Below, one piece after another: positions 46,204 through 55,577 of a DNA stretch of 64,000 bases. A model generated the notes under the pieces. That model saw nothing but the letters and a program-made list of their open reading frames with translations. It was not told where the DNA came from and searched no databases. The DNA lies in the NCBI GenBank assembly GCA_021775415.1, contig JAJFHV010000012.1, positions 62,001 to 126,000 on the forward strand, in the 5' to 3' direction. Position 1 is the first letter of the stretch. Each line of letters begins with the position of its first letter. The stretch is from Hyphomicrobiales bacterium. GTDB taxonomy: Bacteria > Pseudomonadota > Alphaproteobacteria > Rhizobiales > Rhizobiaceae. The position numbers were made by a program, and so were the translations under genes.

Positions 46204-47170
46204 CCTGGCTTTTCACTCTGGAACGCTTGGGTGAGATGCCAAACCGCTTGGAATACGCACGTGAAAATGCCGAAAGCGACCCAAAGCCGGTGCGTATTGC
46301 GATCTCGTGGATGGAATTGTCAGAATCGCTCACCATGCGAAATGCGGACTGCAGGCGAAGACCGAGATAATATTTGCCCGGCGGCTGCCCAAGAGATTGC
46401 CGGAAAATATTCTCCAGCGTTCTGGTCGAAACATGAACACGCTGCGCCAGTGCTGCAATTGGAAGCGGTTGCTCAATACGCTCTTCCATCATCCGAATTG
46501 CAGTTTCAAGCCTTCTGTCTGTTCCAACCAATCGCCCCAGAGACACCAAAGGCTGCGCATCAGTCTGGGCATGCGCCTCATCATAAACAAAGACACTGGC
46601 TGCATTAAGAGCCAAAGGGGTTCCATGCCGCAACCGGATCAGTTGAAGCATCATGTCGAGTGCCGGCGAAGCACCACCACATGTCATTGTGTTGCCGTCA
46701 ATTACAAATCGATCGGTCTTGACTTCAACATCGGGGAATGTCGCCGTGAAGGCTTCAAAATCCTCCCAGTGGGTTGTCGCCAGATGCCCATTCAATAAGC
46801 CGGCCCTTGCAAGTATCCACGTCCCCGCCTCAACGCCAGCGACGGCCTTAAAGCCCGATGCAGCGGATTTTATCCGTGCAAGACTGGCAGAATTCACATG
46901 AAGCTGCTGATTGAAGCCCGCAACGACAATGAGCAAATCACCCCGTAAATGTCCCTCAAACCGGCCTTCCACATGAAGCGGAACGGCACAGGTCAAGGGT
47001 ACCGGTTCTCCATCCAGACTGTAGAGCGAGCGATCAAAAAGCATCTGCCCGGAAACTCTGTTGGCCGCTCTTAACGGGTCAAGAACAGATGCCACGCACA
47101 TCATCGAGGCTTCCGGCAAAACCAGTACGGAAACGCTGAGAGTACGATCTGAAACCTGAAATATCGACAT
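46187..47170 (-). CDS. cdhR: GlxA-family AraC-type regulator of carnitine catabolism (CdhR-like)
   Basis: A 327-residue regulator with an N-terminal DJ-1/PfpI-like domain (about 8-180; VLVLPEASMMCVASVLDPLRAANR in pieces) and a C-terminal AraC helix-turn-helix pair (about 220-310). The recognition helices are seen in IAALAQRVHVSTRTLENIFRQS (in pieces) and HEIAIRTGFGSLSAFSRAYSKRFG (in pieces). Members of this subfamily (CdhR, GbdR, ArgR) activate carnitine, betaine or arginine catabolism. Divergence from the carnitine operon points to CdhR. The ATG at 47170 is used; the upstream frame to 47254 is Lys-rich and unconserved. Confidence 0.85.
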   Translation of the reverse strand: MSIFQVSDRTLSVSVLVLPEASMMCVASVLDPLRAANRVSGQMLFDRSLYSLDGEPVPLTCAVPLHVEGRFEGHLRGDLLIVVAGFNQQLHVNSASLARIKSAASGFKAVAGVEAGTWILARAGLLNGHLATTHWEDFEAFTATFPDVEVKTDRFVIDGNTMTCGGASPALDMMLQLIRLRHGTPLALNAASVFVYDEAHAQTDAQPLVSLGRLVGTDRRLETAIRMMEERIEQPLPIAALAQRVHVSTRTLENIFRQSLGQPPGKYYLGLRLQSAFRMVSDSDNSIHEIAIRTGFGSLSAFSRAYSKRFGISPKRSRVKSQVKNLR

Positions 47171-47234
47171 TCGTTTTTTATCAATTTTATTGCGCTTTTT
47201 ATCAAGTTGTTTTTTTAATCTGCAACACACTGCT

Positions 47235-47266
47235 TCCAGCAATCCAGCAATCATTCTGGCCGGAAT
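47235..47266. promoter_or_regulatory. Candidate regulator-binding repeats before the carnitine operon
   Basis: Two perfect, contiguous copies of TCCAGCAA lie at 47235-47242 and 47243-47250. A near-palindrome ATTC-TGGCCG-GAAT follows at 47253-47266. AraC-type regulators often bind direct repeats, and the divergent GlxA-type gene lies 65 bases away. This is therefore a plausible site for that regulator. The operon's GGGAG ribosome site follows. Confidence 0.45.
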
Positions 47267-47281
47267 TATCGGGAGTGACCC

Positions 47282-48190
47282 ATGCCATTAGAAATGAACC
47301 GTGAAGTTTTTATCACCTGCGCCGTAACCGGCTCCGGCTCGACCCAGGATCGCAGTGAAAATGTACCCCGCTCTCCAGAGCAAATCGCCGATAGCGCAAT
47401 TGAAGCTGCAAAGGCTGGCGCTGCAGTTGTCCATTGCCACGTGCGTGATCCCGAAACTGGTGTGCCATCACGCGACCCAAAACTCTATCGCGAAGTAACC
47501 GACCGTATCCGTGCATCAGATACGGATGTCGTCTTGAACCTCACAGCCGGCATGGGTGGCGACATGGTGTTTGGCGGTGTCGAAAAACCGATACCGGTTG
47601 GTCCGGGAACTGATATGGCAGGCGCAACAGAACGCATGGCGCATGTTACAGAATGCCTGCCGGAAATTTGCACACTCGACTGCGGCACAATGAATTTTGC
47701 TGAAGCTGATTATGTGATGACCAATACGCCCGGTATGTTGCGGGCCATGGGCGGAATGATGACAGAGCTTGGCGTAAAGCCGGAAATTGAAGCCTTTGAT
47801 ACTGGACATCTTTGGTTCGCCAAGGAACTGGTCAAGGAAGGCGTTTTGAAACCTGACGCGCTGGTGCAGCTTTGCATGGGCGTCCCGTGGGGCGCACCGG
47901 ATGATCTCAACACCTTCATGGCAATGGTCAACAATGTGCCTTCCGAGTGGAACTGGTCTGCTTTTGGTCTTGGGCGCAATGAAATGCCCTATGTGGCAGC
48001 AGCCGTTCTTGCAGGCGGAAACGTGCGTGTCGGTCTGGAAGACAACTTGATGCTTGATCGCGGTGTTCTGGCAACAAACGCCCAACTGGTTGAGCGTGCC
48101 GTAACGATCATTGAAAACCTCGGCGCAAAAGTTATTGGGCCAGAAGAAGTGCGTGCAAAACTGAACCTGACCAAGAGGTTGCCTAAATGA
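47282..48190 (+). CDS. 3-dehydrocarnitine cleavage enzyme (BKACE family)
   Basis: A 302-residue beta-keto acid cleavage enzyme. The zinc site is seen as [12 protein letters not shown], and the start [12 protein letters not shown] and [14 protein letters not shown] are family blocks. FGLGRNEMP and [14 protein letters not shown] follow. BKACE enzymes transfer an acyl unit from a beta-keto acid to acetyl-CoA. Given the neighbours, the substrate is most likely 3-dehydrocarnitine, giving betainyl-CoA (N,N,N-trimethylglycyl-CoA) and acetoacetate, as the Pseudomonas CdhC equivalent does. First gene of the operon; its stop overlaps the next start by four bases. Confidence 0.9.
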   Translation: MPLEMNREVFITCAVTGSGSTQDRSENVPRSPEQIADSAIEAAKAGAAVVHCHVRDPETGVPSRDPKLYREVTDRIRASDTDVVLNLTAGMGGDMVFGGVEKPIPVGPGTDMAGATERMAHVTECLPEICTLDCGTMNFAEADYVMTNTPGMLRAMGGMMTELGVKPEIEAFDTGHLWFAKELVKEGVLKPDALVQLCMGVPWGAPDDLNTFMAMVNNVPSEWNWSAFGLGRNEMPYVAAAVLAGGNVRVGLEDNLMLDRGVLATNAQLVERAVTIIENLGAKVIGPEEVRAKLNLTKRLPK

Positions 48191-49611
48191 CCAAGTCTGC
48201 TGCAATCATTGGCGGTGGCGTTATCGGTGGAGGCTGGGCCGCACGCTTCCTGTTAAATGGTTGGAATGTCATTGTCTCCGATCCTGACCCTGAAACCGAA
48301 CGCAAGATTTCCGAGGTGCTGGAAAATGCACGTCGATCCCTGCCTGCCCTGTTGGACAATTCGGTGCCGCAAGAAGGCAAGCTGTCATTTGATACTTCAC
48401 TTGGAGAAGCGGTAAAAGACGCGGACTGGATACAGGAAAGCGTACCGGAACGCCTTGAAATCAAGCACAAGGTATTCGCTGAAATTCAGGTAAATTGCCG
48501 GAAGGATGCCTTGATTGGCTCTTCCACTTCTGGCTTCAAACCTTCTGAGTTACAGGAGGGAGCCGCAAACCCTGCCCAGATATTCGTGGCCCATCCTTTT
48601 AACCCGGTCTATCTTCTGCCGCTGATTGAACTTGTTGGCGCACCCCAAACATGTGCCCGAGCCAAAACCGCACTTACTGAAATCGGCATGAAGCCTTTGA
48701 TCGTGCGTCAGGAAATCGATGCTCATATCGCCGACCGGTTTCTGGAAGCCGTTTGGCGCGAGGCATTGTGGTTGATCAAGGATGGTGTCGCGACCACAGA
48801 AGAAATTGACGATGCAATCCGCTTTGGTTTTGGTTTGCGTTGGGCACAAATGGGCCTGTTTGAAACCTACCGCGTTGCCGGTGGCGAAGCTGGCATGGCA
48901 CACTTCATCGAGCAATTCGGCCCATGCCTATCCTGGCCCTGGACCAAGCTGATGGATGTGCCGGAACTGACCGATGAACTTGTTCAAAAAATCGCAGACC
49001 AATCCGACCAGCAGTCCGGCATGCATTCAATCCGTGAACTGGAACGCATTCGCGACGACAATCTCGTCACCATTCTGCGTGGTCTTAAGGCGCGTAACTG
49101 GGGGGCAGGCCAAACCCTTGTGGAGCACGAAGCACGCACCAAACCGGAGCTGCCCCAAGATATCTCAAAGCCCTTGAACACCCTCAACCGCGTAATCCCG
49201 ATCGACTGGACGGATTATAATGGTCACATGAATGAAAGCCGTTATGGGCTGGTCTTCTCCGATGCTGGCGATATCGTCATGCAGATGATCGGGGCGGACC
49301 AAACCTACATTGATGGCGGTCTTTCCTACTTCACGGTGGAAAACCTGATCCAGTTCCGCAATGAAACCCATCCAGGTGAAAAGGTTTATGTCACCACACA
49401 TGTGCTCCAGGCCGAGGGCAAGAAACTGCGCCTGTACCATGAGATGTTCCGTGACGGTGGCGAGTTGCTTTGCACCTGCAATCAACTTCTCATCCATGTT
49501 TCTCTTGAAACTCGCCGCTCCTGCGAGCCTGGACCTGAGATGGCAGCCAAAATGGCAGCGCTCCACGAAGCCCAGTCCAAACTGCCCAAATCGGAAAGCC
49601 TGGATCGCTAA
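48187..49611 (+). CDS. lcdH: Carnitine 3-dehydrogenase fused to betainyl-CoA thioesterase
   Basis: A 474-residue bifunctional protein. Residues 1-320 are a 3-hydroxyacyl-CoA-dehydrogenase-type domain with the NAD loop [18 protein letters not shown] (given in part), [12 protein letters not shown] and [16 protein letters not shown] (in part). This oxidises L-carnitine to 3-dehydrocarnitine. Residues about 333-474 are a hot-dog thioesterase with [16 protein letters not shown], the usual 4HBT active-site segment. It would hydrolyse betainyl-CoA to glycine betaine. In Pseudomonas these are separate CdhA and CdhB; Hyphomicrobiales have the fusion. Four-base overlap upstream, two-base gap downstream. 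Confidence 0.93.
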   Translation: MTKSAAIIGGGVIGGGWAARFLLNGWNVIVSDPDPETERKISEVLENARRSLPALLDNSVPQEGKLSFDTSLGEAVKDADWIQESVPERLEIKHKVFAEIQVNCRKDALIGSSTSGFKPSELQEGAANPAQIFVAHPFNPVYLLPLIELVGAPQTCARAKTALTEIGMKPLIVRQEIDAHIADRFLEAVWREALWLIKDGVATTEEIDDAIRFGFGLRWAQMGLFETYRVAGGEAGMAHFIEQFGPCLSWPWTKLMDVPELTDELVQKIADQSDQQSGMHSIRELERIRDDNLVTILRGLKARNWGAGQTLVEHEARTKPELPQDISKPLNTLNRVIPIDWTDYNGHMNESRYGLVFSDAGDIVMQMIGADQTYIDGGLSYFTVENLIQFRNETHPGEKVYVTTHVLQAEGKKLRLYHEMFRDGGELLCTCNQLLIHVSLETRRSCEPGPEMAAKMAALHEAQSKLPKSESLDR

Positions 49612-49613
49612 CC

Positions 49614-50375
49614 ATGGCACGCAAGGTCCTCATCACTGCAGGCGGCTCTGGCATCGGTAAGGCGATGGCCCAAGGTTTTGAGTCCGATAGCTACGAGGTC
49701 TGGATAACAGACCGGGATCAATCCGCGCTCGAAACCTGCCCCGACACTTGGCAAAAAACCAAGGTGGATGCGGCAGATGCTGCAGGCGTTGCCGCCCTGT
49801 TTGCCGAGGTCACAAATCTATGGGGTGGATTGGACGTGCTATGCGCCAATGCAGGCATCGCCGGGCCAACCGCTTTGATCGAAGACATCGAAGCCGATGA
49901 GTTTAAGCGGTGTGTCTCCGTAAACCTTGAAGGTGCATTTCTGGCCGCAAAGTATGCCGCCCCGATCATGAAGCAGCAAAAGAGCGGCGCAATCATTCTG
50001 TCTTCTTCAATGGCGGGTGTGAACGGTTTTCCCGGCCGCGCACCCTATGCATCTGCGAAATGGGCAATCAACGGACTGATGAAAACACTGGCCATGGAGC
50101 TTGGCCCGTTCGGCATTCGGGCGAATTCCATCTGCCCCGGCTGCGTGGACGGCCCACGAATGCAAGGTGTCATGGATCGCGAGGCTGTCACCAAAAACAC
50201 CACACCAGAAAAAATTCGCGAAGGCTATGAGGCAGGCGCCTCAATGCGCACATTCGTGGAGGCAATTGATATCGCCAATATGGCGGTGTTCCTTGCCTCC
50301 GAAAAAGCCCGATTTGTTTCCGGGCAAATCATCGGCGTCGATGGACACACTGAAAACCCCGATCCAAAGGTTTAA
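49614..50375 (+). CDS. SDR-family dehydrogenase in the carnitine operon
   Basis: A 253-residue classical short-chain dehydrogenase. The cofactor loop is TAGGSGIGKAMAQ, the structural block is LCANAGIAGPT, and the catalytic set is SSSMAGVNG with YASAK (Tyr/Lys). The C-terminus VSGQIIGVDGHTENP is family-typical. The substrate is not evident. In this operon a hydroxyacyl substrate is likely, and D-carnitine or 3-hydroxyacyl-CoA oxidation are options; both are inference. It lies two bases after the fused dehydrogenase and four bases before the acyl-CoA dehydrogenase. Confidence 0.88.
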   Translation: MARKVLITAGGSGIGKAMAQGFESDSYEVWITDRDQSALETCPDTWQKTKVDAADAAGVAALFAEVTNLWGGLDVLCANAGIAGPTALIEDIEADEFKRCVSVNLEGAFLAAKYAAPIMKQQKSGAIILSSSMAGVNGFPGRAPYASAKWAINGLMKTLAMELGPFGIRANSICPGCVDGPRMQGVMDREAVTKNTTPEKIREGYEAGASMRTFVEAIDIANMAVFLASEKARFVSGQIIGVDGHTENPDPKV

Positions 50376-50379
50376 GAAA

Positions 50380-51543
50380 ATGGATTTTGCACTTTCCGAA
50401 GAACACAACATGATCATGGAGACGACCAAGGCGTTCGTCGAAAAGGAAATGAAGCCGCACGAGGACGAGATCGAACGGACTGGAGTCATTCCGCCGGAAC
50501 TGGTGCCCGTGCTCCGCAAAAAGGCGCTCGAAGCCGGATTGTATGCCGCAAACATGCCCGAAGAAGTTGGTGGGGTTGGCCTGGATACGGTCTCATGGGT
50601 TTGTTTTGAAAAGGAACTTTCAAAAACCAATTATGGCCTGCACTGGACAACGGTCTGCCGGCCTTCAAACGCCCTGCTCGCCTGTGTGGGTGATCAACGC
50701 GAAAAGTACTTGTTCCCTTGTATGCGCGGCGAAAAAGCGGACTGCCTGGCGATGACGGAACCAGGTGCCGGTTCTGACCTGCGCGGTATGAAGGCTACCG
50801 CAAAACAGGATGGGGATGACTGGGTACTCAACGGCACCAAACACTTCATCTCCTATGCGGATTGGGCTGACTTTGCCATCTGCTTCATGGCGACTGGCGA
50901 AGAAGATACTCCGCGCGGCAAGAAAAAACTGATTACCGCATTCTTTGTCGATAAAGGTCACCCCGGCTTTACGATAAGGGACGGTTACAAGAACGTTGCC
51001 CACCGTGGCTTTAACAATTCAATCCTCGAGTTCGACAATTGCCGTGTTCCAAAGGATGCGGTGCTTGGCGAGGTTCACAAGGGATTTGAAGTAGCCAATG
51101 ATTGGCTCGGTGCAACACGTCTCCAGATTGCAGCCGGATGTGTTGGTCGCGCTGAAATTGCCATGGAGCACTCTCTCAACTGGGCAGCCGAACGAAAGCA
51201 GTTTGGCCAGCAGATTGGCAAATTCCAGGGCGTATCGTTCAAGCTGGCGGACATGTCAATGCAGATGAAAGCCTCCTGGCTGCTCACCCTTGAATGCGCA
51301 TGGAAGTGCGATGAAGGCACTGTCACGGATATGGATATGGCGATGGCAAAACTGCACGCAACAGAAATGCTGCAGATGGTTTCTGACGAAGCGATCCAGA
51401 TTCATGGCGGTATGGGTTTGATGGATGAATTGCCACTGGAGCGTATCTGGCGTGATGCCCGCCTTGAACGTATCTGGGAAGGTACCTCTGAAATTCAGCG
51501 GCACATCATCTCGCGTGGTCTTTTGCGACCACTTGGAGCCTGA
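50380..51543 (+). CDS. Acyl-CoA dehydrogenase, probable gamma-butyrobetainyl-CoA dehydrogenase
   Basis: A 387-residue flavoprotein dehydrogenase of normal length. The FAD/substrate blocks are CLAMTEPGAGSDLRGMKATA in pieces and GTKHFISYADWADF. Arg/Gln signatures lie in RKQFGQQIGKFQGVSFKLADM (in pieces). QIHGGMGLMDELPLER and WEGTSEIQRHII (with a conserved Glu) are at the end. The CaiA-like context (CoA ligase, CaiD hydratase, carnitine dehydrogenase) suggests it oxidises gamma-butyrobetainyl-CoA to crotonobetainyl-CoA. The ATG at 50380 is used; a longer frame from 50101 lies inside the SDR gene. Confidence 0.9.
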   Translation: MDFALSEEHNMIMETTKAFVEKEMKPHEDEIERTGVIPPELVPVLRKKALEAGLYAANMPEEVGGVGLDTVSWVCFEKELSKTNYGLHWTTVCRPSNALLACVGDQREKYLFPCMRGEKADCLAMTEPGAGSDLRGMKATAKQDGDDWVLNGTKHFISYADWADFAICFMATGEEDTPRGKKKLITAFFVDKGHPGFTIRDGYKNVAHRGFNNSILEFDNCRVPKDAVLGEVHKGFEVANDWLGATRLQIAAGCVGRAEIAMEHSLNWAAERKQFGQQIGKFQGVSFKLADMSMQMKASWLLTLECAWKCDEGTVTDMDMAMAKLHATEMLQMVSDEAIQIHGGMGLMDELPLERIWRDARLERIWEGTSEIQRHIISRGLLRPLGA

Positions 51544-51548
51544 CATCA

Positions 51549-53603
51549 GTGCGCGACCTTTCCCGCCTGCTCAATCCCAGATCCATTGCACTGTTTGGTG
51601 GAGGATGGTCGCAAAACGTTCTCACGCAACTTCAAAAGTCTGGGTTCTCCGGGAAGATATGGCCGGTTCATCCGAAGAGAGAGAGCATTGGAGGCATTCC
51701 CTGCATTAGGGACATATCCGAATTGCCGGGAGTTCCAGATGCCTCCTTCATCGGGGTCAATCGCGAACTAACGGTCGAAATTGTTTCCACCCTTTCTGAA
51801 ATGGGAGCGGGTGGCGCGGTATGTTTTGCTTCAGGGTTTCTTGAAAGCGAAGCTGAAGGAACCGGTGGCGCCGCACTGCAGGAACGCTTGGTAAAAGCAG
51901 CGGGCGACATGCCTATCCTAGGGCCAAATTGCTATGGTCTTATCAACTATCTCGACAATGTAACCCTGTGGCCCGACCAGCATGGAGGCGTGAAGCAGGA
52001 CAAGGGTGTCGCGATCATTGGACAAAGTTCCAATGTTGCCATCAATATGACGATGCAAAAGCGGTCCCTGCCCATTGCCTATTTGCTGGCTGCGGGCAAC
52101 CAGGCGCAAACCTCCTTGAGCGACATGGCAGTTTCCTTGCTGGACGATAAACGGGTAACCGCGATTGGTTTATACATCGAAGGGTTTGGTGATATTCGCG
52201 CGTTTGAGGCCATGGCGCAAAAGGCCAAGGCAAAGGGAATTCCGCTTGTTGCACTCAAGACCGGGAAAACCGAAAAATCCAAAATCGCAACCATGACCCA
52301 TACCGCATCTCTGGCTGGCGGCACAAAAACCGCCTCTGCATTACTGAAACGTTTGGGAATTGTTGAAGTAAATTCAGTCGCAGTTTTTCTGGAGACATTG
52401 AAGCTGCTACACACATTAGGCCCCCTACCGGGCAATGAAATATTGTCCGTCAGTTGCTCTGGTGGCGAAGCAACTTTGATGACCGATCTTGCCGAAGGTA
52501 CACGGATTAATTATCGCGACTTCAGCAAGAAGCAGCACAGGATGATAAAGTCGGTGCTCGGACCAATTGTAACGATTGCCAATCCGCTCGACTACCACAC
52601 CTTCATCTGGGGCGATACAAATGCAATGAATACATGTTTTACCGCTGTGGCGGATGACGCATTTGACCTGAGCATATTTGTTCTCGACTTCCCGCGTGAC
52701 GACCACTGTGATTCATCTGCCTGGGACTGTGCAATTGATGCAGTCATCAACGCGAGGAACGAAACCAAATCCAACGTCGCTGTCTTGTCCCTGCTATCTG
52801 AAAATCTTCCCGAAGCATTTGGAAGACGGTTTCTTGAAGCAGGAATCCTTCCCTTGAATGGCATGGAAGAAGGCCTGGCCGCCATTGATGCTGCAATTCA
52901 TGCCGGCGAGCTTGCAGCAAAATCCACGCCAGCCTCACCGGTTTTAGTGGCGAGCGCAAAAGATGGCGAAGCTCACATCCTCAGTGAGGCGGAAGCCAAA
53001 TCCGTACTATCCGATCATGGCCTGCAATCACCTAACTCCGTCAGCGCAAACACCGTTGATGAAATCGTCGCTATATCAGAAGGCCTGTCATTTCCAGTTG
53101 TATTGAAAGGCCTTGGCATTGCGCACAAAAGCGAAGCTGGAGCAGTCAAGCTTGACATTCAGAACGCAACCGAGCTTCGCCATGCTGCAGAGTTAATGAA
53201 GGACACTACCGGCTTTCTAGCAGAAGAAATGGTCAAGGATGCAACTGCCGAAATCCTTGTCGGCATAACCCGGGATACAACGGGTCTGATGCTCCTCACA
53301 ATTGGTGCTGGAGGGGTTTTAACGGAGTTGATTTCCGATGCAGCTTCAGTCTTGTTACCGGCAAGTCGGGAAGAAATTCTGGAGGCTGTACAGTCCTTGA
53401 AATCGCACAAACTGCTTGCAGGCTTTCGCGGAAAACCTGCAGCAGACATCGAAGCTCTGCTTGACGCGATTATGGCAGTTCAGGACTATGCCACTCAAAA
53501 TTACGAAACACTTGAAGAACTCGATATCAACCCACTGATTGCCTTGCCCAATGGAGCAATCGCAGTCGATGCACTCATCAAACTCAGGGAGAAGCAAACA
53601 TGA
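51549..53603 (+). CDS. NDP-forming acyl-CoA synthetase (acetate-CoA ligase family)
   Basis: A 684-residue fused ligase. The CoA-binding Rossmann domain (about 1-140; RSIALFGGGWS and GPNCYGLINYLDN) leads to the succinyl-CoA-ligase-like domain with phosphohistidine in MTHTASLAGG. The ATP-grasp domain (about 465-684) ends with LEELDINPLIALPNG. Such enzymes make acyl-CoA with ATP to ADP chemistry. Here gamma-butyrobetaine, crotonobetaine or carnitine is the likely substrate, since CaiB- or CaiC-like activators are absent. The start is GTG at 51549. The stop overlaps caiD by four bases. Confidence 0.88.
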   Translation: MRDLSRLLNPRSIALFGGGWSQNVLTQLQKSGFSGKIWPVHPKRESIGGIPCIRDISELPGVPDASFIGVNRELTVEIVSTLSEMGAGGAVCFASGFLESEAEGTGGAALQERLVKAAGDMPILGPNCYGLINYLDNVTLWPDQHGGVKQDKGVAIIGQSSNVAINMTMQKRSLPIAYLLAAGNQAQTSLSDMAVSLLDDKRVTAIGLYIEGFGDIRAFEAMAQKAKAKGIPLVALKTGKTEKSKIATMTHTASLAGGTKTASALLKRLGIVEVNSVAVFLETLKLLHTLGPLPGNEILSVSCSGGEATLMTDLAEGTRINYRDFSKKQHRMIKSVLGPIVTIANPLDYHTFIWGDTNAMNTCFTAVADDAFDLSIFVLDFPRDDHCDSSAWDCAIDAVINARNETKSNVAVLSLLSENLPEAFGRRFLEAGILPLNGMEEGLAAIDAAIHAGELAAKSTPASPVLVASAKDGEAHILSEAEAKSVLSDHGLQSPNSVSANTVDEIVAISEGLSFPVVLKGLGIAHKSEAGAVKLDIQNATELRHAAELMKDTTGFLAEEMVKDATAEILVGITRDTTGLMLLTIGAGGVLTELISDAASVLLPASREEILEAVQSLKSHKLLAGFRGKPAADIEALLDAIMAVQDYATQNYETLEELDINPLIALPNGAIAVDALIKLREKQT

Positions 53604-54382
53604 CCGGCCCAATAGAAACACGAAAAAATGGTGGCATTCTTGAAGTCACGCTTAACCGGCCAAAGGCTAATGCAGTGGATCTGGCAACCAGCAAGATCAT
53701 GGGTGACGTATTCAAGGAGTTCCGTGATGATCCGGACATGCGGGTAGCACTGCTAACCGCTGCCGGTGAGAAGTTCTTTTGCCCAGGCTGGGACCTGAAA
53801 GCTGCTGCGGGCGGTGATGAAGTCGACGGCGATTATGGTGTCGGCGGGTTCGGAGGATTGCAGGAACTATCCCATCTCAACAAGCCGGTTATCTGTGCAG
53901 TCAATGGCATTTGCTGCGGCGGCGGATTGGAAATCGCCCTTTCCTGCGACATTATTCTGGCAGCAGATCATGCAAGTTTTGCACTGCCGGAAATCCGTTC
54001 CGGCGTTATTGCCGATGCAGCATCGATCAAACTACCAAAACGCATCCCCTATCACATAGCCATGGAACTACTGATGACCGGGCGGTGGCTGGATGCAGAA
54101 GAAGCACACAAATGGGGCTTCGTGAACGAAATCGTACCGGCAGACAAGCTGATGGAACGCGCCCGTGAAATGGCTGAGTTAATTGCATCCGGCCCACCAC
54201 TGGTGATGGCCGCAATCAAAGAGGTCGTGCGAGATGCGGAAGACAAGAAATTCCAGGACATGATGAACCGCGTCACCAAGAGCCAGCTGAAAACGATTGA
54301 AACCCTGTATCAAAGTGAAGACATGATGGAAGGCTTCAACGCATTTGCTGAAAAGCGTGACCCGGTATGGAAGGGGAAGTAG
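53600..54382 (+). CDS. caiD: Carnitinyl-CoA dehydratase (CaiD-like)
   Basis: A 260-residue crotonase-fold enzyme. GGILEVTLNRPKANAVD starts it, the oxyanion/acid blocks are FFCPGWDLKAAA and GGGLEIALSCDIILAAD, and the C-terminus EKRDPVWKGK closely matches E. coli CaiD. It interconverts crotonobetainyl-CoA and L-carnitinyl-CoA. Placed last in the operon, it would convert the product of the acyl-CoA dehydrogenase into carnitinyl-CoA. It converges with rpe; no strong terminator hairpin is visible. Confidence 0.9.
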   Translation: MTGPIETRKNGGILEVTLNRPKANAVDLATSKIMGDVFKEFRDDPDMRVALLTAAGEKFFCPGWDLKAAAGGDEVDGDYGVGGFGGLQELSHLNKPVICAVNGICCGGGLEIALSCDIILAADHASFALPEIRSGVIADAASIKLPKRIPYHIAMELLMTGRWLDAEEAHKWGFVNEIVPADKLMERAREMAELIASGPPLVMAAIKEVVRDAEDKKFQDMMNRVTKSQLKTIETLYQSEDMMEGFNAFAEKRDPVWKGK

Positions 54383-54391
54383 GCAGGAACC

Positions 54392-55075
54392 CTAACCAGA
54401 AACATCCGCCGCGCTGCGAATCGCCGCAATGTTCTTGGCATAAGCTGCCGTTGTTCCACCCTTGAACACGGCGGAACCCGCCACAAGCACATTTGCACCA
54501 GCTGCAGCAACTAGTGGAGCAGTATCCGGGTCAACACCACCATCAATTTCAATGTCGATGGGTCGACCCCCGGTCATCGCTTTCACCTGTTTTGTTTTTT
54601 CAAACACTGACGGGATGAACTTCTGCCCGCCAAAGCCCGGATTGACGCTCATCAGGCAAACAAGATCAATTCGGTCGAGCACGTGCTCAATCACACTAAT
54701 CGGGGTATGTGGATTGAGCGCTACGCCTGCCTTCTTGCCAAGATCACGAACGGCCTGGAGTGAGCGGTCAAGATGGCGTGTCGCTTCCGCATGAACTGTG
54801 ATGATGTCACAACCGGCATCCGCAAATGCAGCCAGATACGGGTCAACCGGCTCAATCATCAAATGGCAATCAAATATCTTGCTCGTACGATTACGGATCG
54901 ATTTGATGACAGATGGACCGAAGGTAATGTTGGGAACAAAATGCCCGTCCATCACATCAAGATGTATCCAGTCGGCACCCGCCTCCACAACAGCCTCTAC
55001 TTCATCACCAAACTTCGAAAAGTCTGATGCCAGAACGGACGGTGCGATAATTGTTTTTGAAGTCATGATTGCCAT
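54392..55075 (-). CDS. rpe: Ribulose-phosphate 3-epimerase
   Basis: A 227-residue TIM-barrel enzyme of the pentose phosphate pathway. Motifs are [18 protein letters not shown] (in part), [18 protein letters not shown] (metal-binding His/Asp), [31 protein letters not shown], and [19 protein letters not shown] (in pieces). Start ATG at 55075 or 55066; neither has a strong ribosome site. It is an isolated housekeeping gene between the carnitine operon and the CMD cluster. Confidence 0.96.
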   Translation of the reverse strand: MAIMTSKTIIAPSVLASDFSKFGDEVEAVVEAGADWIHLDVMDGHFVPNITFGPSVIKSIRNRTSKIFDCHLMIEPVDPYLAAFADAGCDIITVHAEATRHLDRSLQAVRDLGKKAGVALNPHTPISVIEHVLDRIDLVCLMSVNPGFGGQKFIPSVFEKTKQVKAMTGGRPIDIEIDGGVDPDTAPLVAAAGANVLVAGSAVFKGGTTAAYAKNIAAIRSAADVSG

Positions 55076-55187
55076 AAAGATTATTTGGTCGAATTTCGAC
55101 AGACTTTTAGACCATCAAGCTTGAAATGTCTTGCCCATCCAGAAATTTCCTGTTGATCTGTATCCAACGGGAACTGGAGTTAAAGAG

Positions 55188-55568
55188 ATGGACAAAGAAC
55201 TGTTTGAAAAGGGCATAGCCCGGCGCAAAGCAACACTTGGTGCGGAATATGTGCAGAAAAACCTGGAGGCTGCTGATGATTTTAACCGGCCTTTCCAGGA
55301 AGCCATGTCCGAATGGTGCTGGGGCTTCGGCTGGGGCGACGATACGATTGACGCAAAAACCCGCTCCATGATGAACCTCACCATGCTGGGGGCGCTTGGC
55401 AAAATGAATGAGTGGGAAATCCACTGTCGGGGTGCTTTGACCAACGGGGTTTCCAAGGAGGAGATCCGGTCTATTGTTCATGTAATTGCAATCTATTGTG
55501 GTGTGCCTCAAGGGGTTGAGTGCTTTCGTCATGCCCGCAAAGTGCTCGAAGAAGCCGGTGAGTTGTAG
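55188..55568 (+). CDS. Carboxymuconolactone decarboxylase (CMD) family protein
   Basis: A 126-residue protein of the AhpD-like/CMD superfamily. The fold is visible as GDDTIDAKTRSMMNLTMLGALG and EWEIHCRGALTNGVSKEEI, both in pieces, and HVIAIYCGVPQGVECFRHA. AhpD's CxxC pair is absent; the protein resembles the 4-carboxymuconolactone decarboxylase type, but no aromatic pathway genes are nearby. The ATG at 55188 has GGAG upstream and matches family length; the earlier frame adds 19 residues. It starts a four-gene set ending at a dimethylglycine-dehydrogenase-like gene. Confidence 0.85.
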   Translation: MDKELFEKGIARRKATLGAEYVQKNLEAADDFNRPFQEAMSEWCWGFGWGDDTIDAKTRSMMNLTMLGALGKMNEWEIHCRGALTNGVSKEEIRSIVHVIAIYCGVPQGVECFRHARKVLEEAGEL

Positions 55569-55577
55569 GAACGACGA

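Noticed and set aside
47516-48205. 229-codon antisense frame opposite the BKACE gene
   Set aside because: His/Cys-rich shadow of a conserved enzyme; no ribosome site and no domain.
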